A stretch of 64,000 bases of DNA from Epiperipatus broadwayi (taxonomy: Eukaryota; Onychophora; Udeonychophora; Euonychophora; Peripatidae): NCBI GenBank assembly GCA_028023455.1, contig JAQFVV010012420.1, forward strand, positions 3,102,001 to 3,166,000, read 5' to 3'. Below, piece after piece: positions 10,850 to 21,947 of this stretch. The notes under the pieces were generated by a model that was not told the origin of the DNA, did no database searches, and saw nothing but the letters and a program-made list of their open reading frames with translations. The number at the start of each line of letters is the position of its first letter. The first letter of the stretch is position 1. The position numbers and the translations under genes are program-made.

Positions 10850-12936
10850 CCTTCACTTTTTTGCATATCTTCATATAATCATATATCTTATTTATAATAC
10901 TTCACTCACATACACTTTAATGCAATTAATTTTTTTAAAACCTTCATTTTCTTACTAGGATAAGGCCTAGTTTAAATAGGGATGGGGGACTAAGAACATT
11001 GTGTTGTTAGGTGTAGTATTGGATTTATAGGCTTATTAGTAATTAAAACTAAGAATATGTATATATGTTTTAGGAGTATATGAATGTTTATATGGGTAGC
11101 GAATATTGAATATAAAATTAAAATATGGTTTGGAAAAGATATTGGTGTTAGCATGTTTATGGTTGTGATTGATTAATAATAATGGTATTAATAATAGTAA
11201 TAAAAGAAAGTAGGTTAAAAGTTATATTATGTGGATATACATAAGAGACTTGTAGAGATTGTTAATAAATATAGGTTAAAAATAGTTATAAGTTTTATAA
11301 AATTGATAACAGAGGGAGTTGATAGTAATAATAAAGAATAAAAAGGGTAATGTTTATAAAATTTGTTATAGAAATTTAAAAACTAAAAGTAATAATAAAA
11401 TAGTTTTAAAGATAATAAAAGATGATCTATTGGATAGTTTTGTGTTATAGATAAGGAAGTAAAAAGATATTATGTATTAAACAAGATGGATAATAAAATG
11501 AAAAAATAACAGTAGAAATAAAATAGATTTTAAAGATAATATAAGTTGGGGCATTAGATGTGGTTTGTATAGTTATATATGTAATTTATAAGTAAGTTGA
11601 GTATTTATGCGAGTGGGTATGTATAAATGTATAGGGAAATAGGTATATGTGTTATGAATATAGGTATATATGAGAATATAGGTATATATATATATGAATA
11701 GAGGTAAATATGTTGGGAATATAGGTATATATACGAATGTGTTTTAAGGGAAATAATTATATTTTTGGATATATATATATATGTGTGTGTGTGGGTGTAT
11801 AGATGTAGGTAGGGATTTGTTAATAATTTTTTAAATTGTTAATTTTTTAAGTTGTTAATTTTTTAATCTTTTATTTTGGAAATAGTTTTATGTATTGGGT
11901 TTATATATTGGTTTTATATATTATTTAGTTATATGTATAGAGGTAATGTGAAGATGTATATATATGTAGGAAATATGGATGTTTGATATGTATATTTAGA
12001 TGTGAAATAATGGCTAAATAGTTATTTTATAATATTGGAATATGGTTAATGATTATAATTGGGAAGTTGGAAGGTTTAAATAGAATTATAAGTTTTATAA
12101 TATTGATAACAGAGGGAGCTGTTTTAAATGAATAAATAAGATAGAAAATTTTGAAAAAAATGGTCATTTTAATTAAAGTTAAAACAACTGTAAGGAAGAT
12201 GGAGGTAATAATGTTAAAAAATATTATTTAGTGAAATAGAGATAAAAGTTATAAAAAGTAAAATTAAAGATAGTAAAGTAAAAGATGTTATATATTAGAT
12301 AATTATAAAAATAATAATAATAAAATAGTATTAAATATTATAAAATAATATTAAGAAGAAGAATATTTAAAAGGTTGATTTAAAAATAAGTAAAAATGGA
12401 ATTGTTTAAAAAGGTAAAAAAAAATTAAAAAAAGGTGAATTGGATATGTTTTGTATTTTATATATGTGTAGATAGAATATACATATGGATGTATATTAGT
12501 AAAGATATATGAGGATGGTATATATGTCTATAGGTGTATGTATGTCTGTATATGGATGTGTGTTTAAAAGAGGTATGTCTAGGTATTGGATATGCATATA
12601 TATATAGATGTAGATATGGATTATATATATGTCTAAGGGTGATATAGATTTATATGTGTATATATATGAAGAAAATATGTGTATATTTTGATATATATGT
12701 ATATATGTGTGTATTTTATATATGTGTATAAAATGATGGAGATATATATATATATATTTGATTTATATATGATTTATACATATATATGTGAAATGATAAT
12801 TATGTATTTGTATTATTCAAATCTTGTAGGTCTGAAGATGACTGCTGGACAGTCGATACTATAAGAAAATAGAGAAGGTTTTAAGAAAATTAATTGCATT
12901 AAAGTGTATATGAGTGCAGTATTATAAATAAGATAT
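10850..12936 (+). mobile_element. C-depleted insertion with terminal inverted arms
   Basis: About 2.09 kb inserted into LINE L2. The outer parts are inverted: 10884-10970 reads as the reverse complement of about 12855-12936. Shared blocks are AATTAATTGCATTAAAGTG, GTATTATAAATAAGATAT and AAGGTTTTAA. The interior of the + strand is almost without C: by my count about 30 C in the 1800 bases 10981-12780, while G is common. It consists of A/T/G-rich motifs (TATAGGTATA, TATGTGTG) and two copies of GATAACAGAGGGAG (near 11305 and 12103). No ORF is convincing. An HHR-like hairpin lies just inside the right arm. The layout resembles the asymmetric head-to-head palindromes elsewhere in the window, with a very short left copy. 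Confidence 0.6.
12825..12866 (+). ncRNA. Hammerhead-like hairpin in the right arm of the C-poor insert
   Basis: Contains CTGAAGA (12832-12838; fits CUGANGA), a stem of GACTG with CAGTC, then GATA where an HHR needs GAAA. Outer arms CTTGTAG and CTATAAG can pair over 7 bp. The outer pairing does not leave a normal stem III and cleavage site, so this is a relic or a look-alike rather than an active ribozyme. Confidence 0.35.
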
Positions 12937-12959
12937 ACATTTTATGATGTTATTTTTCT

Positions 12960-13830
12960 TTTTAATCATAATTCCAATTTTCTTTTTATTGCTGAAATAA
13001 CTTTCTTTTCATTAGCAAGATTTATTCTTACACTTTTGAGACTTATTTTTTTCTATAGTTTTTCTTGCCAAATCACAATTATATTTTCTTACATAATTAT
13101 TAGCTCTTTTTCGTACATTTCACAAAACTCTACATATTTTCATCAATGAATCATTTTTACAAATTTTTATATTTCTACTTCTTTTCATACATTGTCCTAT
13201 ATCAGTAGAAAATTTACTAGTAAATTGCTGCCTCTTTGTACTGGCTATCTTTTTTGCTGTTTTTGTAGTATATTAGTTAGTGTGAACCATCTCAAAATCT
13301 GTTAATATTTTAAAATAATTTGCAAGGACTAAATTAATTAATTGATATTTCTGAAGATTAGGAATTTCACTTATTAATATTAATTTTATTAATAATTTTA
13401 TCTCTCTAGATTTGCATTAATACCTATATTACATCTCACAAAACAATGACCACTTTCTGTGTTAAATCTATTAAAAACATTACAATCTTTTGAACTTTCA
13501 TTTGCATGCAATCATGTTTATTTCTGTTTAGCATTTTTCTCAAAGAATAATTTATAATATACAATGTCTCTTTTTCTAACTCCAGAAGTCTGTGTCCATT
13601 CTTATTTCTAAAATTATAACAAAATTTACTCATAGCATTTTCATCTTTCAATTATTTACCAATTCTAGCATAAACATCTCCCATAATAATTTTAAAATGT
13701 TATTTGGTCTTATAAAAAACATACTAAGCATCTATATAATAATCCTCTACATCTTCATCACAATGAGAATTCATTGAAACATAAACTTGAATTATCTGCA
13801 TTTATTATCTGCTAATCTTGCCACTCTATC
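12960..13830 (-). mobile_element. Decayed RTE-like LINE, 5' half (copy L2 continued)
   Basis: Continues copy L2 after the insertion. It parallels the linker and endonuclease region of L1 in reverse complement. The minus-strand ORF at 13436-13651 includes MSKFCYNFRNKNGHRLLELE and KETLYIIN, matching NRNERGHRLVEFTEKEKLYIMN of the L1 endonuclease. Homology is lost after about 13830. No intact frame. Confidence 0.7.
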
Positions 13831-16335
13831 TAATACATGACCATGTCAAAATATATATACCCAGTACCAGGCAGACAATCTATTTGCTTTTTCATTTTAA
13901 AAAGAAACGCAATGTGTAGAAAAAAACAACAACTTAAAATTGATTAAATGTCTACTTTACAACTATGGAAATGCTTGCTTAGATCCATAACTGAAAATGT
14001 ATTTCTATATTTATCATTCACTCAATCATCTAATATTTTGTGCATATATTTGATCACTCATTTTATGCTATTTCATCTGCTATTATTCAGAAGCATATTC
14101 TGATACAGTTTAGAACATTTTCCCAAGTCTATGTTAAATACCTGAAGTACTTTTATTTATATATCCCAATATCCTATCCAAAAATAGATAAATAAGTTAT
14201 TAAAGAAATAAACTAAAAACTTTTTTAAACTATATAATTCTATAATTAATTTTGCACCCAATGATCAATACTTACAAGTTAAAATGACATTTTATTTTGT
14301 CCTTTATCAATAAATATGCATAAATCGTCAATATATGATTATTATTTGAAGTGTTATTCTGTCAACAAATTTATTTGCTAATAAATGTTATTACTATTGT
14401 AATAAATTTTATTACGTTCAGGCATTTATCATAATATTTTAGATGTCATTATAAGCTAAGACATCATTTTAAGAGCCCACTTTATAAAAAGCAAAGATTT
14501 TTCCAACAGCCGCTATAAATAAATTGCAGAATATTCTTTATACCTGATTTCCCAACTTCCACATAATTCGTTTGGGATTTTTCATCTTTCTTCTGTTTTC
14601 TAGTTAAGATTAGATAGAGATTCATTTACTGGCGAATGGTTAGTTAAATTGGATACGATCTGGATAACTTTAAAAAAAATTTTAAGCTTGACTAGAATCT
14701 AAAAATAATTATGTCTTCTTTGGAGTGGATTCAAATCCTGGAACAAAGTAAATTACTAAATTTTGTTTTAATTTGTCTATCTAATAGTTTATATTATTTT
14801 AAAACTATATATTAAATAACAGTTTTTAATTTAAAAAAAAAAAACATTTTATAAAAGAAATAATTAAGCAGGCGAAAACATTATGAAAAATATTTCACAT
14901 GGATGACTGTAAATGATGGAAATAGATATTAATTTGTAATTATGTTGAGAAATTTTCTGAAAAATATTAGAATCATATTATTGCTTTTAGGAATAGTATT
15001 TATTAAAACTACAGACGCACATCTTAAAAATAAGTTTTGATCATGTTTCATTTATATACTATAGAGTAAATTTGGAAGGGGAAAAAATAGACAAGGAAAA
15101 AAAGATCACTGATGAAGTAAAATTGAAATCTAAAAGAAATGAACAAATATAGGCATAAAAAAAAGTTTAATAATAAAATATTAAATTATAAATTCTAATA
15201 GAAATAGATAATTATATATATATTTTTAATAATGTTTACATAAAATTATGCAGTAGGCATAGTTCTAAAAAACAGAAAAGTCTCGAGTTAGTAATGATTT
15301 AATATATATATATTCCCATGTTTTATCGATGATCAGTTGTTTGCTTGAGTTAACAGTAGATGACATTTTACATTATAAATGGCAGTCAGTTCAATTCAGT
15401 TTGCCAACTGCGGAAAATAAAAGTTGGAAGAGATAATTATTTTGGTAAAGACAAAGAAATGGAAAATTATAAATAGTACAGTACAGTTTTAAAATGTAAA
15501 GTCAATTGTATTTTTAAAATGCACTATGAAAAAATTTTAAAAATTAATAAAACTAGGGGGGGGGGTGTCTATATTTTAATAAAAATGATTAGAAAAAAAA
15601 TATCATTAGAGGATAATTGAAAGAAATGTATGCAATATTTAATAAAGATAAAATAAAACAGCTTGGCTGAAGTATTAAGAATTGCAAAAATAAAACACTT
15701 TTTGAAGAAAAGGCATTATAAATATGGAAAAACTATATACATGTATATAGTCTCAAAGAAACAAATTTCAGCTCTCAAATACATGTTTTCCATGGTTATT
15801 TAAAATGTGAGAACTTTATAGACCTGCAGAAAACTATATAGTAATTAGAGTATATATCCATTTAGTATGTTTTAAAACTAAACAATATGTAATTAAATAA
15901 TATATCAATCAATCAGGTAATAAGATTGAATAAATAAGACATTTTTGCTTCAACAATGAATCATGAGTTAGTGTGGAAAACAATTCATACTAATGGTAGG
16001 AGATAAAATAACAAAAACCTATGATCATAATGCCACTTTTGTAGATGAAGAAAATATTAGAGACCCCAAGTAAATTAAAATAATGAATATGAAAATAAAA
16101 AAAGTATAAAACATGATAAAAGACATAGAATTTTAATAACCATAAACATGATTCTGTCCAAAAACAAAATTATTAAAAATATGGATATAGAAATTAAACA
16201 ATGAGAACGTAAAAAATATGAACAATAAGATCAATACACTGATGCTACACATTTTAAGGGAAATATCACATATGAAACATTAAAAGTGGTATATCAAAAC
16301 CAAAGATTTTTTTTTCTTTTTTCTGGATAAATGTA
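13831..16335. other. AT-rich stretch, nothing recognised
   Basis: Low-complexity A/T tracts and a ten-G run near 15557. No repeat family or coding signal that I can support. Confidence 0.5.
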
Positions 16336-16520
16336 ATATTCACATGAATGTTCTGGACATTCGTACAGAAGAAGTAGTCTATATAATTTAAACTTAGCTT
16401 CCACTAAGGCTTAGCATGCTTTCAATATATCAAAAGCATGCTAAGCCTTAATAAAAGCTAAGTTTAAATTATATCGACTATCTTTTCCATATAAATGTCC
16501 AGAAGACTTATGTAAATATT
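16336..16520. repeat. Foldback element of about 185 bp
   Basis: Two arms of about 85 bp (16336-16420 and 16435-16520) are imperfect inverted repeats around a loop of about 14 nt. Shared blocks include AGCATGCT, TAAGCCTTA, TAAACTTAGCTT with its complement, and TCTGGACATT. No ORF and no HHR core. Family unknown. Confidence 0.7.
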
Positions 16521-16572
16521 AAAAAGTCTAATAATTACTCTTTCTTATTGCATTGCCAAATGTATTTTATAC

Positions 16573-16930
16573 AATACTAAATCATCCGTGCACTTTACTA
16601 CTGTTACATAATGCTTTATTTACCACCCTCTTTTATAGTTTAGAGTTTCGATTGGCCCAACAACCTTCTCAGAACTCTTATATCTCTTAACTTCAATTTC
16701 TAAATTCAAATTTTAAAACATTTCAAAGACTTCAACTTCTAAATTCAAATTTTAAAAACTTTCATCAATTTCATCTTTGAAATTTTTTAAAATTTGAATT
16801 TAGAAATTGAAGTTAAGAGATATAAGAGTTCTGAGAAGGTTGTTGGGCCAATCAAAACTCTAAACTGTAAAAGAGGGTGGTAAATAAAGCATTGTATAAC
16901 AGTAGTAAAGTGCATGGATGATTCAGTATT
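16573..16930. repeat. Foldback element of about 360 bp
   Basis: Long inverted repeat: AATACTAAATCATCC at the left edge pairs with GGATGATTCAGTATT at the right edge. The arms continue through CCACCCTCTTTTA, TTGGCCCAACAACCTTCTC and AGAACTCTTATATCTC to a loop region at about 16730-16770. Arm identity looks well over 90 percent, so this is among the younger structures here. Within the left arm a 29-bp block containing CTAAATTCAAATTTTAAAA is tandemly repeated. No coding capacity. Confidence 0.8.
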
Positions 16931-18737
16931 ATATGGTAAATATTAAGACTGGTATAGAAAAAAAAGAATGCAGAAAAACAGAAGACACAATGCAAAAATT
17001 ACAGAATAGCAATAGTAATGGCAATATGCGATAGATAAAGAATGTTGTCAAAAAGAATAAACAAAAATATAATTCATTATTTTTCATCTCTAAGAATACT
17101 ATCAAGCTCATTCCTCTCTTTAAACTTTTTTCTTGCTCACCCACAGTTTTTATTGCTTCTATTTTTTAATCTTATATATCCAAATTAAAATATTTTATTT
17201 TGCTTCAATTCATTTTTTTTTCTTTTTTTAGAAATCTAAATACATGCCTAAACCTTCAGATTTAATTATCTACAAAATAATTAATTTTTAGACTTTTTTA
17301 ATCATTGCTATTGTCTTTCTAATTTAAATATTATTTCTAAATATAAAAGCTACAATTTTAAATTGTTTTTACAATTAATGTATCATCACTTTTGAAAACA
17401 TAAAATGAATCTGTTCTATTTGTTTTTCTAGCTCTTATAAAAATAACTAATCTGTTAAGTAATGTTAATGAGAATGAATTTCCAGTCATATTCAAATTTT
17501 AATAAAGTATCATTCAATATGGCAAATAATTTAATTTTCTTAGTAGAATTAATTATTACTCATTTAACATCTTATGAGTAAATAACTTGATTAATATCAT
17601 TTGTCACATAAGTTATTCTTATAAGGATTAAAAATCTAATGTAAAAATAGCTTCCCTTTATGTTTACAGAAGCATTGTCTACAATAGATGATAGTGTATT
17701 GCTATAAGTAATGTGGAAAAAGCTTGCCATTTTCTTGATGATATATATTATATTTTTACTTCTACAATAAAAGTATTATTAAAGTTTCAGAAAAATTTTG
17801 AAGAATAACTTTCCTCAGAAATGATGTGTTAGTAATCAGTTCACAGGTGGGGCATTTGCATCTATTATCTGAAAGAAAAAGTTTAATATGATGTGTCTAT
17901 AAGATTTTTATTAATTAGAGAAAAAAAATATTAATTTTATGAAAAGAAAAATTCAGTATACTTTGCTTGAAGTTGACAAATTTAATTATTTTATTTAAAA
18001 TAATAACATATTTAATAATTTTTTCAAGTAGAAGAATGAGTACTTGTAAAAATTATTGGTATAATAGAGAGATTGTCACAAGTTTTTTTTTTTTTTTTTT
18101 AAAGATATTAGATATATTAAAATATTGTTTATTTACAAATATATATATATAACCTATATTAATGTATGTATAGAAATAAAAACAAGATGTAGGTCTTTTT
18201 ATTTCAAATAAGGCCTCTATTATGAAATAAAAAGTGAATTTGTTTTTCATTTCCTAATAAAAGTTCACACTAGCTATTTTACACATGATCTGACTTGGAA
18301 CTAACAATTTTAAAATTATTGGTTCATTAGTAACGTCATTACTGGACACTTTCACTAAGCATAAAATGGATTTTCCCAGTTTGAAAAATTTATTAATATA
18401 GTATCCACAAGAAAACTTAATGAGTTATGTCCTGATTGAACATTTAAAATCAGGTTAAACACAATGTCTGATTCAATTGAGTGGATTAATATTATTATTA
18501 TTTTTACATTAGTTGGCTGAAAATCAGTTCTGCAATCTATAACACTGAATTTGCCACTATACTACCTATTGCAGAATCTTACAAGATGTGTGAAATAACT
18601 TATAATTAGCTGCATAACAACAATACTGAAAAAAAGCATACTCATTTAAAGCATCACTTTTATCAGGAAAAATATTATTTTAGAGATGAAATTGCTAATA
18701 ATAAAAACTGGATTTTTAAGTGAGTATATGAATATAC
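16931..18737. other. AT-rich stretch, nothing recognised
   Basis: No supported gene or repeat. The poly-T tract at 18085-18101 is simple sequence. Confidence 0.5.
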
Positions 18738-19081
18738 AAAAAAGGATCATATAAAAATCACATGACCACCACCTCTTATGCTTGTGTATAACTGTTGTTA
18801 AACTAAGCAAAACTCACTATACGTATTGCCACACACAGCAAGCTAGAATAATCAATGGATGCCAGAAGGCTGTGCATAAAATCCCCATCTAGTCCGTGCT
18901 CTCAGATCCAAGCCTCCTTACTGATGAAGGCCTAAGCCAGAAAGTAGTCTTGGGGATATTGAATGAGTAGGCACTAGATGGGGATTTTATGCACAAGCCT
19001 TCTGGCATCCATTGATTACTCTAGCTTGCTGTGTGTGGCAATACATATAGTGAGTTTTGCCTGTTTTAAAAAAAGGATCAT
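18738..19081. mobile_element. Family A hammerhead palindrome, 318 bp, with 13-bp target-site duplication
   Basis: A 13-bp direct repeat (18738-18750 and 19069-19081, AAAAAAGGATCAT) flanks 18751-19068. Inside, a left arm (about 18815-18892) and right arm (18974-19063) are inverted repeats beginning GCAAAACTCACTATA and meeting CCCCATCTAG. The left side carries an extra tail (CATGACCACC and on). The central part holds a plus-strand HHR. Related copies lie at 27.9, 29.4, 38.4, 42.3, 45.5 and 58.9 kb. The variable 9-14 bp duplications and 3'-outward arrangement suggest a retroelement, probably a PLE-derived or retrozyme-like unit. Confidence 0.8.
18914..18956 (+). ncRNA. Hammerhead ribozyme motif, family A
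   Basis: CTGATGA at 18921-18927, stem II GGC(CTAA)GCC, GAAA at 18940-18943, and GUC cleavage triplet at 18947-18949. Stem I pairs the bases before the core with TGGGG after the cleavage site. Other copies read GAAACTAGTC; here G replaces C at the first stem III pair after A15.1, which should weaken it. Core otherwise complete. Confidence 0.65.
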
Positions 19082-20482
19082 GTCAACTAAAATTGAGCTA
19101 GTTGATAATATTTGAAAATTTCATTTTATTATATATTGATATACAAATTTTACAGACTGAAAAGATAATACAGCACCTTTGGCTTATAAATGGAGTAGAA
19201 AAGTACTTTTAAAAAGAATATTAATAGTAATATAAAGCTACTGAATAATGAAGATCACCAAAGCAGTTTATTAAATTTCCATATAGTTTAAACCGCTCAC
19301 AAAATTTACTTTTAACATCTTTCATTTTCTATACAAAAGAAAGACACAAACAACAAGCCAAATAATTGTATGTGTATGGAATAATAACATACAATCATGA
19401 AAAGGTTTAGAAAAAAACATGCTTCAGTAAAGCAATATCTGGAATTACAATTTTAAAATAAATAGTAAACAATTGATAGTATAGTAGTCAAATATATTGC
19501 AACATTAATTACCAACAAGTATGTTTCTTACAGCTTATCTGGAATATTCCTTGCCAAAGTTCTACTTTTCAATATAGCATTCTTACCGATATACATATAT
19601 ACTATTATAGATTTTAGTTTCACAAAATATTCTAAAATTAAGTTACAAATTGTTTAATGATGTAGAGATTATTAAATACAATCATAAATTTACATAACTG
19701 CTTATAGATTTTTTAGATAATCAAGTTTTTCTTTAATTATATATTTCCTTGTAAAAACATGCGATGACAGATAAATCCCACTTATAATACATATATATAT
19801 ATCGTATAAATAACACAAATCACTAGCTTTATATATATAAAGAATTATTATATCTAAGGTAGTTTGCCGTTTTCTGACTGCATGATTTTTTTAATAAATA
19901 AAAAGCAGAATAAAGTAGTAATTAAAAAAAATAGGATTATAGAAAGTAATTATTGAATGGTTGTATTTATGTATGAATAAAACTTTATTATACGTAAGCA
20001 TAAACATACTTGTAATAATTATTGATATGTTTCTTTTGAAAAATATTTTTTTATTGATTCGGAAAGAATTAAGCACTGCCAATAAGTTAGACAATAGTTA
20101 AGATTATCTGAAGCATTTTTATTATGTTCTAAAACTTTGTTTACTGGAAAAGGATTAATTTCTATTCCTATATTTTTTTTTATAATATACTGTACTTGTA
20201 TATTGTTTGGAAGTCGTGTGGTGCTAGAATATCCAAATGGCAGTTTGAATATATTAATTTCATTCAATTAAGTTGTTGTTTTTTAATTATATTCTGCTGA
20301 TAATCGGAGTTCCAATCATTGTAAAGATTTTTTGTGCAATGAAGACGATTATAGATTTTTTTTTTAAATTTCTCTCAGTTAGTTTAATAGGTAAATCTTT
20401 TTTCTTCACTATTAAAATTATAATTATAATTATTCACTCTTTCACATATATTAGTGAAGCTGTAGTTATTTAATATTTAATA
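19082..20482. other. AT-rich stretch, nothing recognised
   Basis: No supported feature before the PLE begins. Confidence 0.5.
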
Positions 20483-20488
20483 TTTTAT

Positions 20489-20538
20489 AAGCTTAGCGCT
20501 TTCGGGATGTAACTTTTGGATCCCATACTCATAGCTTT
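20489..20538 (-). ncRNA. Possible variant hammerhead in the PLE 3' UTR, left copy
   Basis: On the minus strand: AAGCT, ATGAG, a hairpin GGGAT...ATCCC, then GAAAGCGCTA and AGCTT. AAGCT pairs with AGCTT (stem I), GGGAT with ATCCC (stem II), and GAAA-GCGC-UA fits a 2-bp stem III with A at the cleavage position. The CUG of CUGAUGA is missing and extra bases follow AUGA, so catalysis is doubtful. The right copy at 26816-26865 has the same oddity. Confidence 0.35.
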
Positions 20539-20559
20539 AAAAATGATAACTCCATTGTA

Positions 20560-20915
20560 AGTTGTTATTCATTTATGCAAATGTGTTTGAATATTTAACT
20601 AGTCCATTATTTGGAGAGAGCAAAGCAAGCCTCTCTTCTGTTAATGGCGTTGAGATCCTTTGCAATACAATAAACCTTTTTAATCTTTCTTTTGGCATGT
20701 TCTTCTCTATGCAAACGATTTGGGCAGTGATGGGTTCAAATGAGTGGCCTGTGATTGTTTGATGCTCCCAGAATATCGATGTTCCTTCACCTTTGTATTT
20801 TGCTCTGTTGTATGTGTATTTATGCTGGTAAACTCTTGTGTTAATGTTAGCACTAGTCTCACCATAGTAGGTGGCATTACAATCTCTTTGTGGTTATGTC
20901 ATTTTATAAATCACA
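20560..20915 (-). pseudogene. PLE GIY-YIG endonuclease domain, left copy (broken)
   Basis: GIY-YIG endonucleases of PLEs nick the target before reverse transcription. Minus-strand translation shows CNATYYGETSANINTRVYQH, in which TYYG-ET and the following R match the GIY-YIG core (usual form TYIGET...R...H). Further on are WEHQTITGHSFEP and AQIVCIEKN, the conserved end of the domain. The reading frame shifts between these blocks and stops interrupt it. The catalytic Tyr/Gly and Arg are still visible, so it resembles the family more closely than the right copy does. Confidence 0.7.
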
Positions 20916-21058
20916 TGAAGGGTTTGATCCTTTTCTATTTTGACCTTGGCATTATTTATTAATCAGTTAGTGTTGGGAGGTGTTCTGAAACTGAATTTGA
21001 AATCGTTAGAAAGTTTTTAAAACTATTTTTGAGGTTATGTTCTGTATAAATGGAATTG

Positions 21059-21287
21059 TTATATATTTTTTTTATTTTCTTTAGACTGTTTGTTGTTGAG
21101 CTTTTTATAAAAGGTTTTTATTCTCTGATTAATTATGTTGTATTTAAAACCTACATTGGTCATTTCTTTTATGCATTTATCTATGTTGCTTCTCCTATCT
21201 GCAATGTATTTATATAAGTGATGATTCCTGAAGAGTGAATCATTCAAACTCGCCCATTTATATGTGTTGGGAGTATTTGAATTTGTA
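21059..21287 (-). pseudogene. PLE linker between RT and endonuclease, left copy
   Basis: Minus-strand reading RGYTNSNTPNTYKWAS, LFRNHHLYKYIADRRSN and KEMTNVGFKYNI is the stretch after the RT palm, typical of PLEs. An open frame continues upstream to 21409, but residues beyond 21287 (including a run of Asp from ATC repeats) come from the inserted LINE tail and are artefactual. Confidence 0.65.
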
Positions 21288-21314
21288 TATCCTCTCATAT
21301 CATCATCATCATCA

Positions 21315-21945
21315 TCAACCATTATCAATCCACTGCAGGATGAAGGTCTCTCCAAGTTTAATCCATCTTCTCCGATCTTTAGCTTCTCTTCTCCACAACA
21401 CCCCTGCACATTTTCTTATTTCATCCATCCATCTCACATGTGGTCTCTTTCTGGGTCTTTTACAACCTCTTAGAATCCAGTTTAAAATTTCAATTGTCCA
21501 TCTATTATCATCTCTTCTAGCAATATGTCCAGCCCAACTCCATTTCAATCTTTTAATTTTTTCAATAAGGTCAGTAACACCTGTTTGTTATCTTACCCAT
21601 ACATTGCGTTTTCGATCTCTTCTTGTTACTCCCAACATACATCTCTCCATACTCCTTTGAGTGGTCTGAAGTCTCTGTGTTGCTCTTCTATTAAGTGTCC
21701 AAGTCTCAGATCCATAAGTAAGAACTGGTAAAACACATTTGTTAAAAACCATCCTTTTCAAACACATAGGCATATTTCCTTTTAGTATCAAGTTATTTCT
21801 ACCAAAAGCACTCCAACCAAGTTTAATTCTATGATTAATTTCATCCATGATGTTTCCATCTGTATTAATAATCTGACCCAGGTATTTGTAACTGTTAACT
21901 TCTTCTAATTCTTCATAATCAATCTTTATTTTCATATTTTGAGCA
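21315..21945 (-). pseudogene. LINE L1 C-terminal region after the RT
   Basis: Begins KIDYEELEEVNSYKYLGQII and continues with GNIMDEINHRIKLGW, VLPVLTYGSETWTL, ATQRLQTTQRSMER, then after a stop LKWSWAGHIARR and KRPHVRWMDEIR. This 'YLG...YG.ETW...R.QRAMER.MLG...W.GHI.R' series is the typical thumb and C-terminal region of RTE-like elements found across invertebrates. A TGA at about 21946 (CGA in the copy at 55 kb) and a TAA near 21594 (GAA there) separate the pieces. Both look like late point mutations. Confidence 0.85.
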
Positions 21946-21947
21946 AA

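Larger units (their letters stand above)
10827..12959. repeat. 23-bp target-site duplication of the 2.1-kb insert
   Basis: 10827-10849 and 12937-12959 match at 22 of 23 positions (ACATTTTATGAT, then C or G, then TTATTTTTCT). In the uninterrupted LINE this sequence occurs once, so it marks the ends of the insertion. Confidence 0.65.

Noticed and set aside
12679-12864. 61-codon Tyr/Ile-rich ORF
   Set aside because: Product of TATATG repeats in the C-depleted insert, not a gene.
21288-21409. Acidic run of Asp residues at the start of the PLE linker ORF
   Set aside because: It is translation of the ATC-repeat tail of the inserted LINE fused by chance to the PLE frame.
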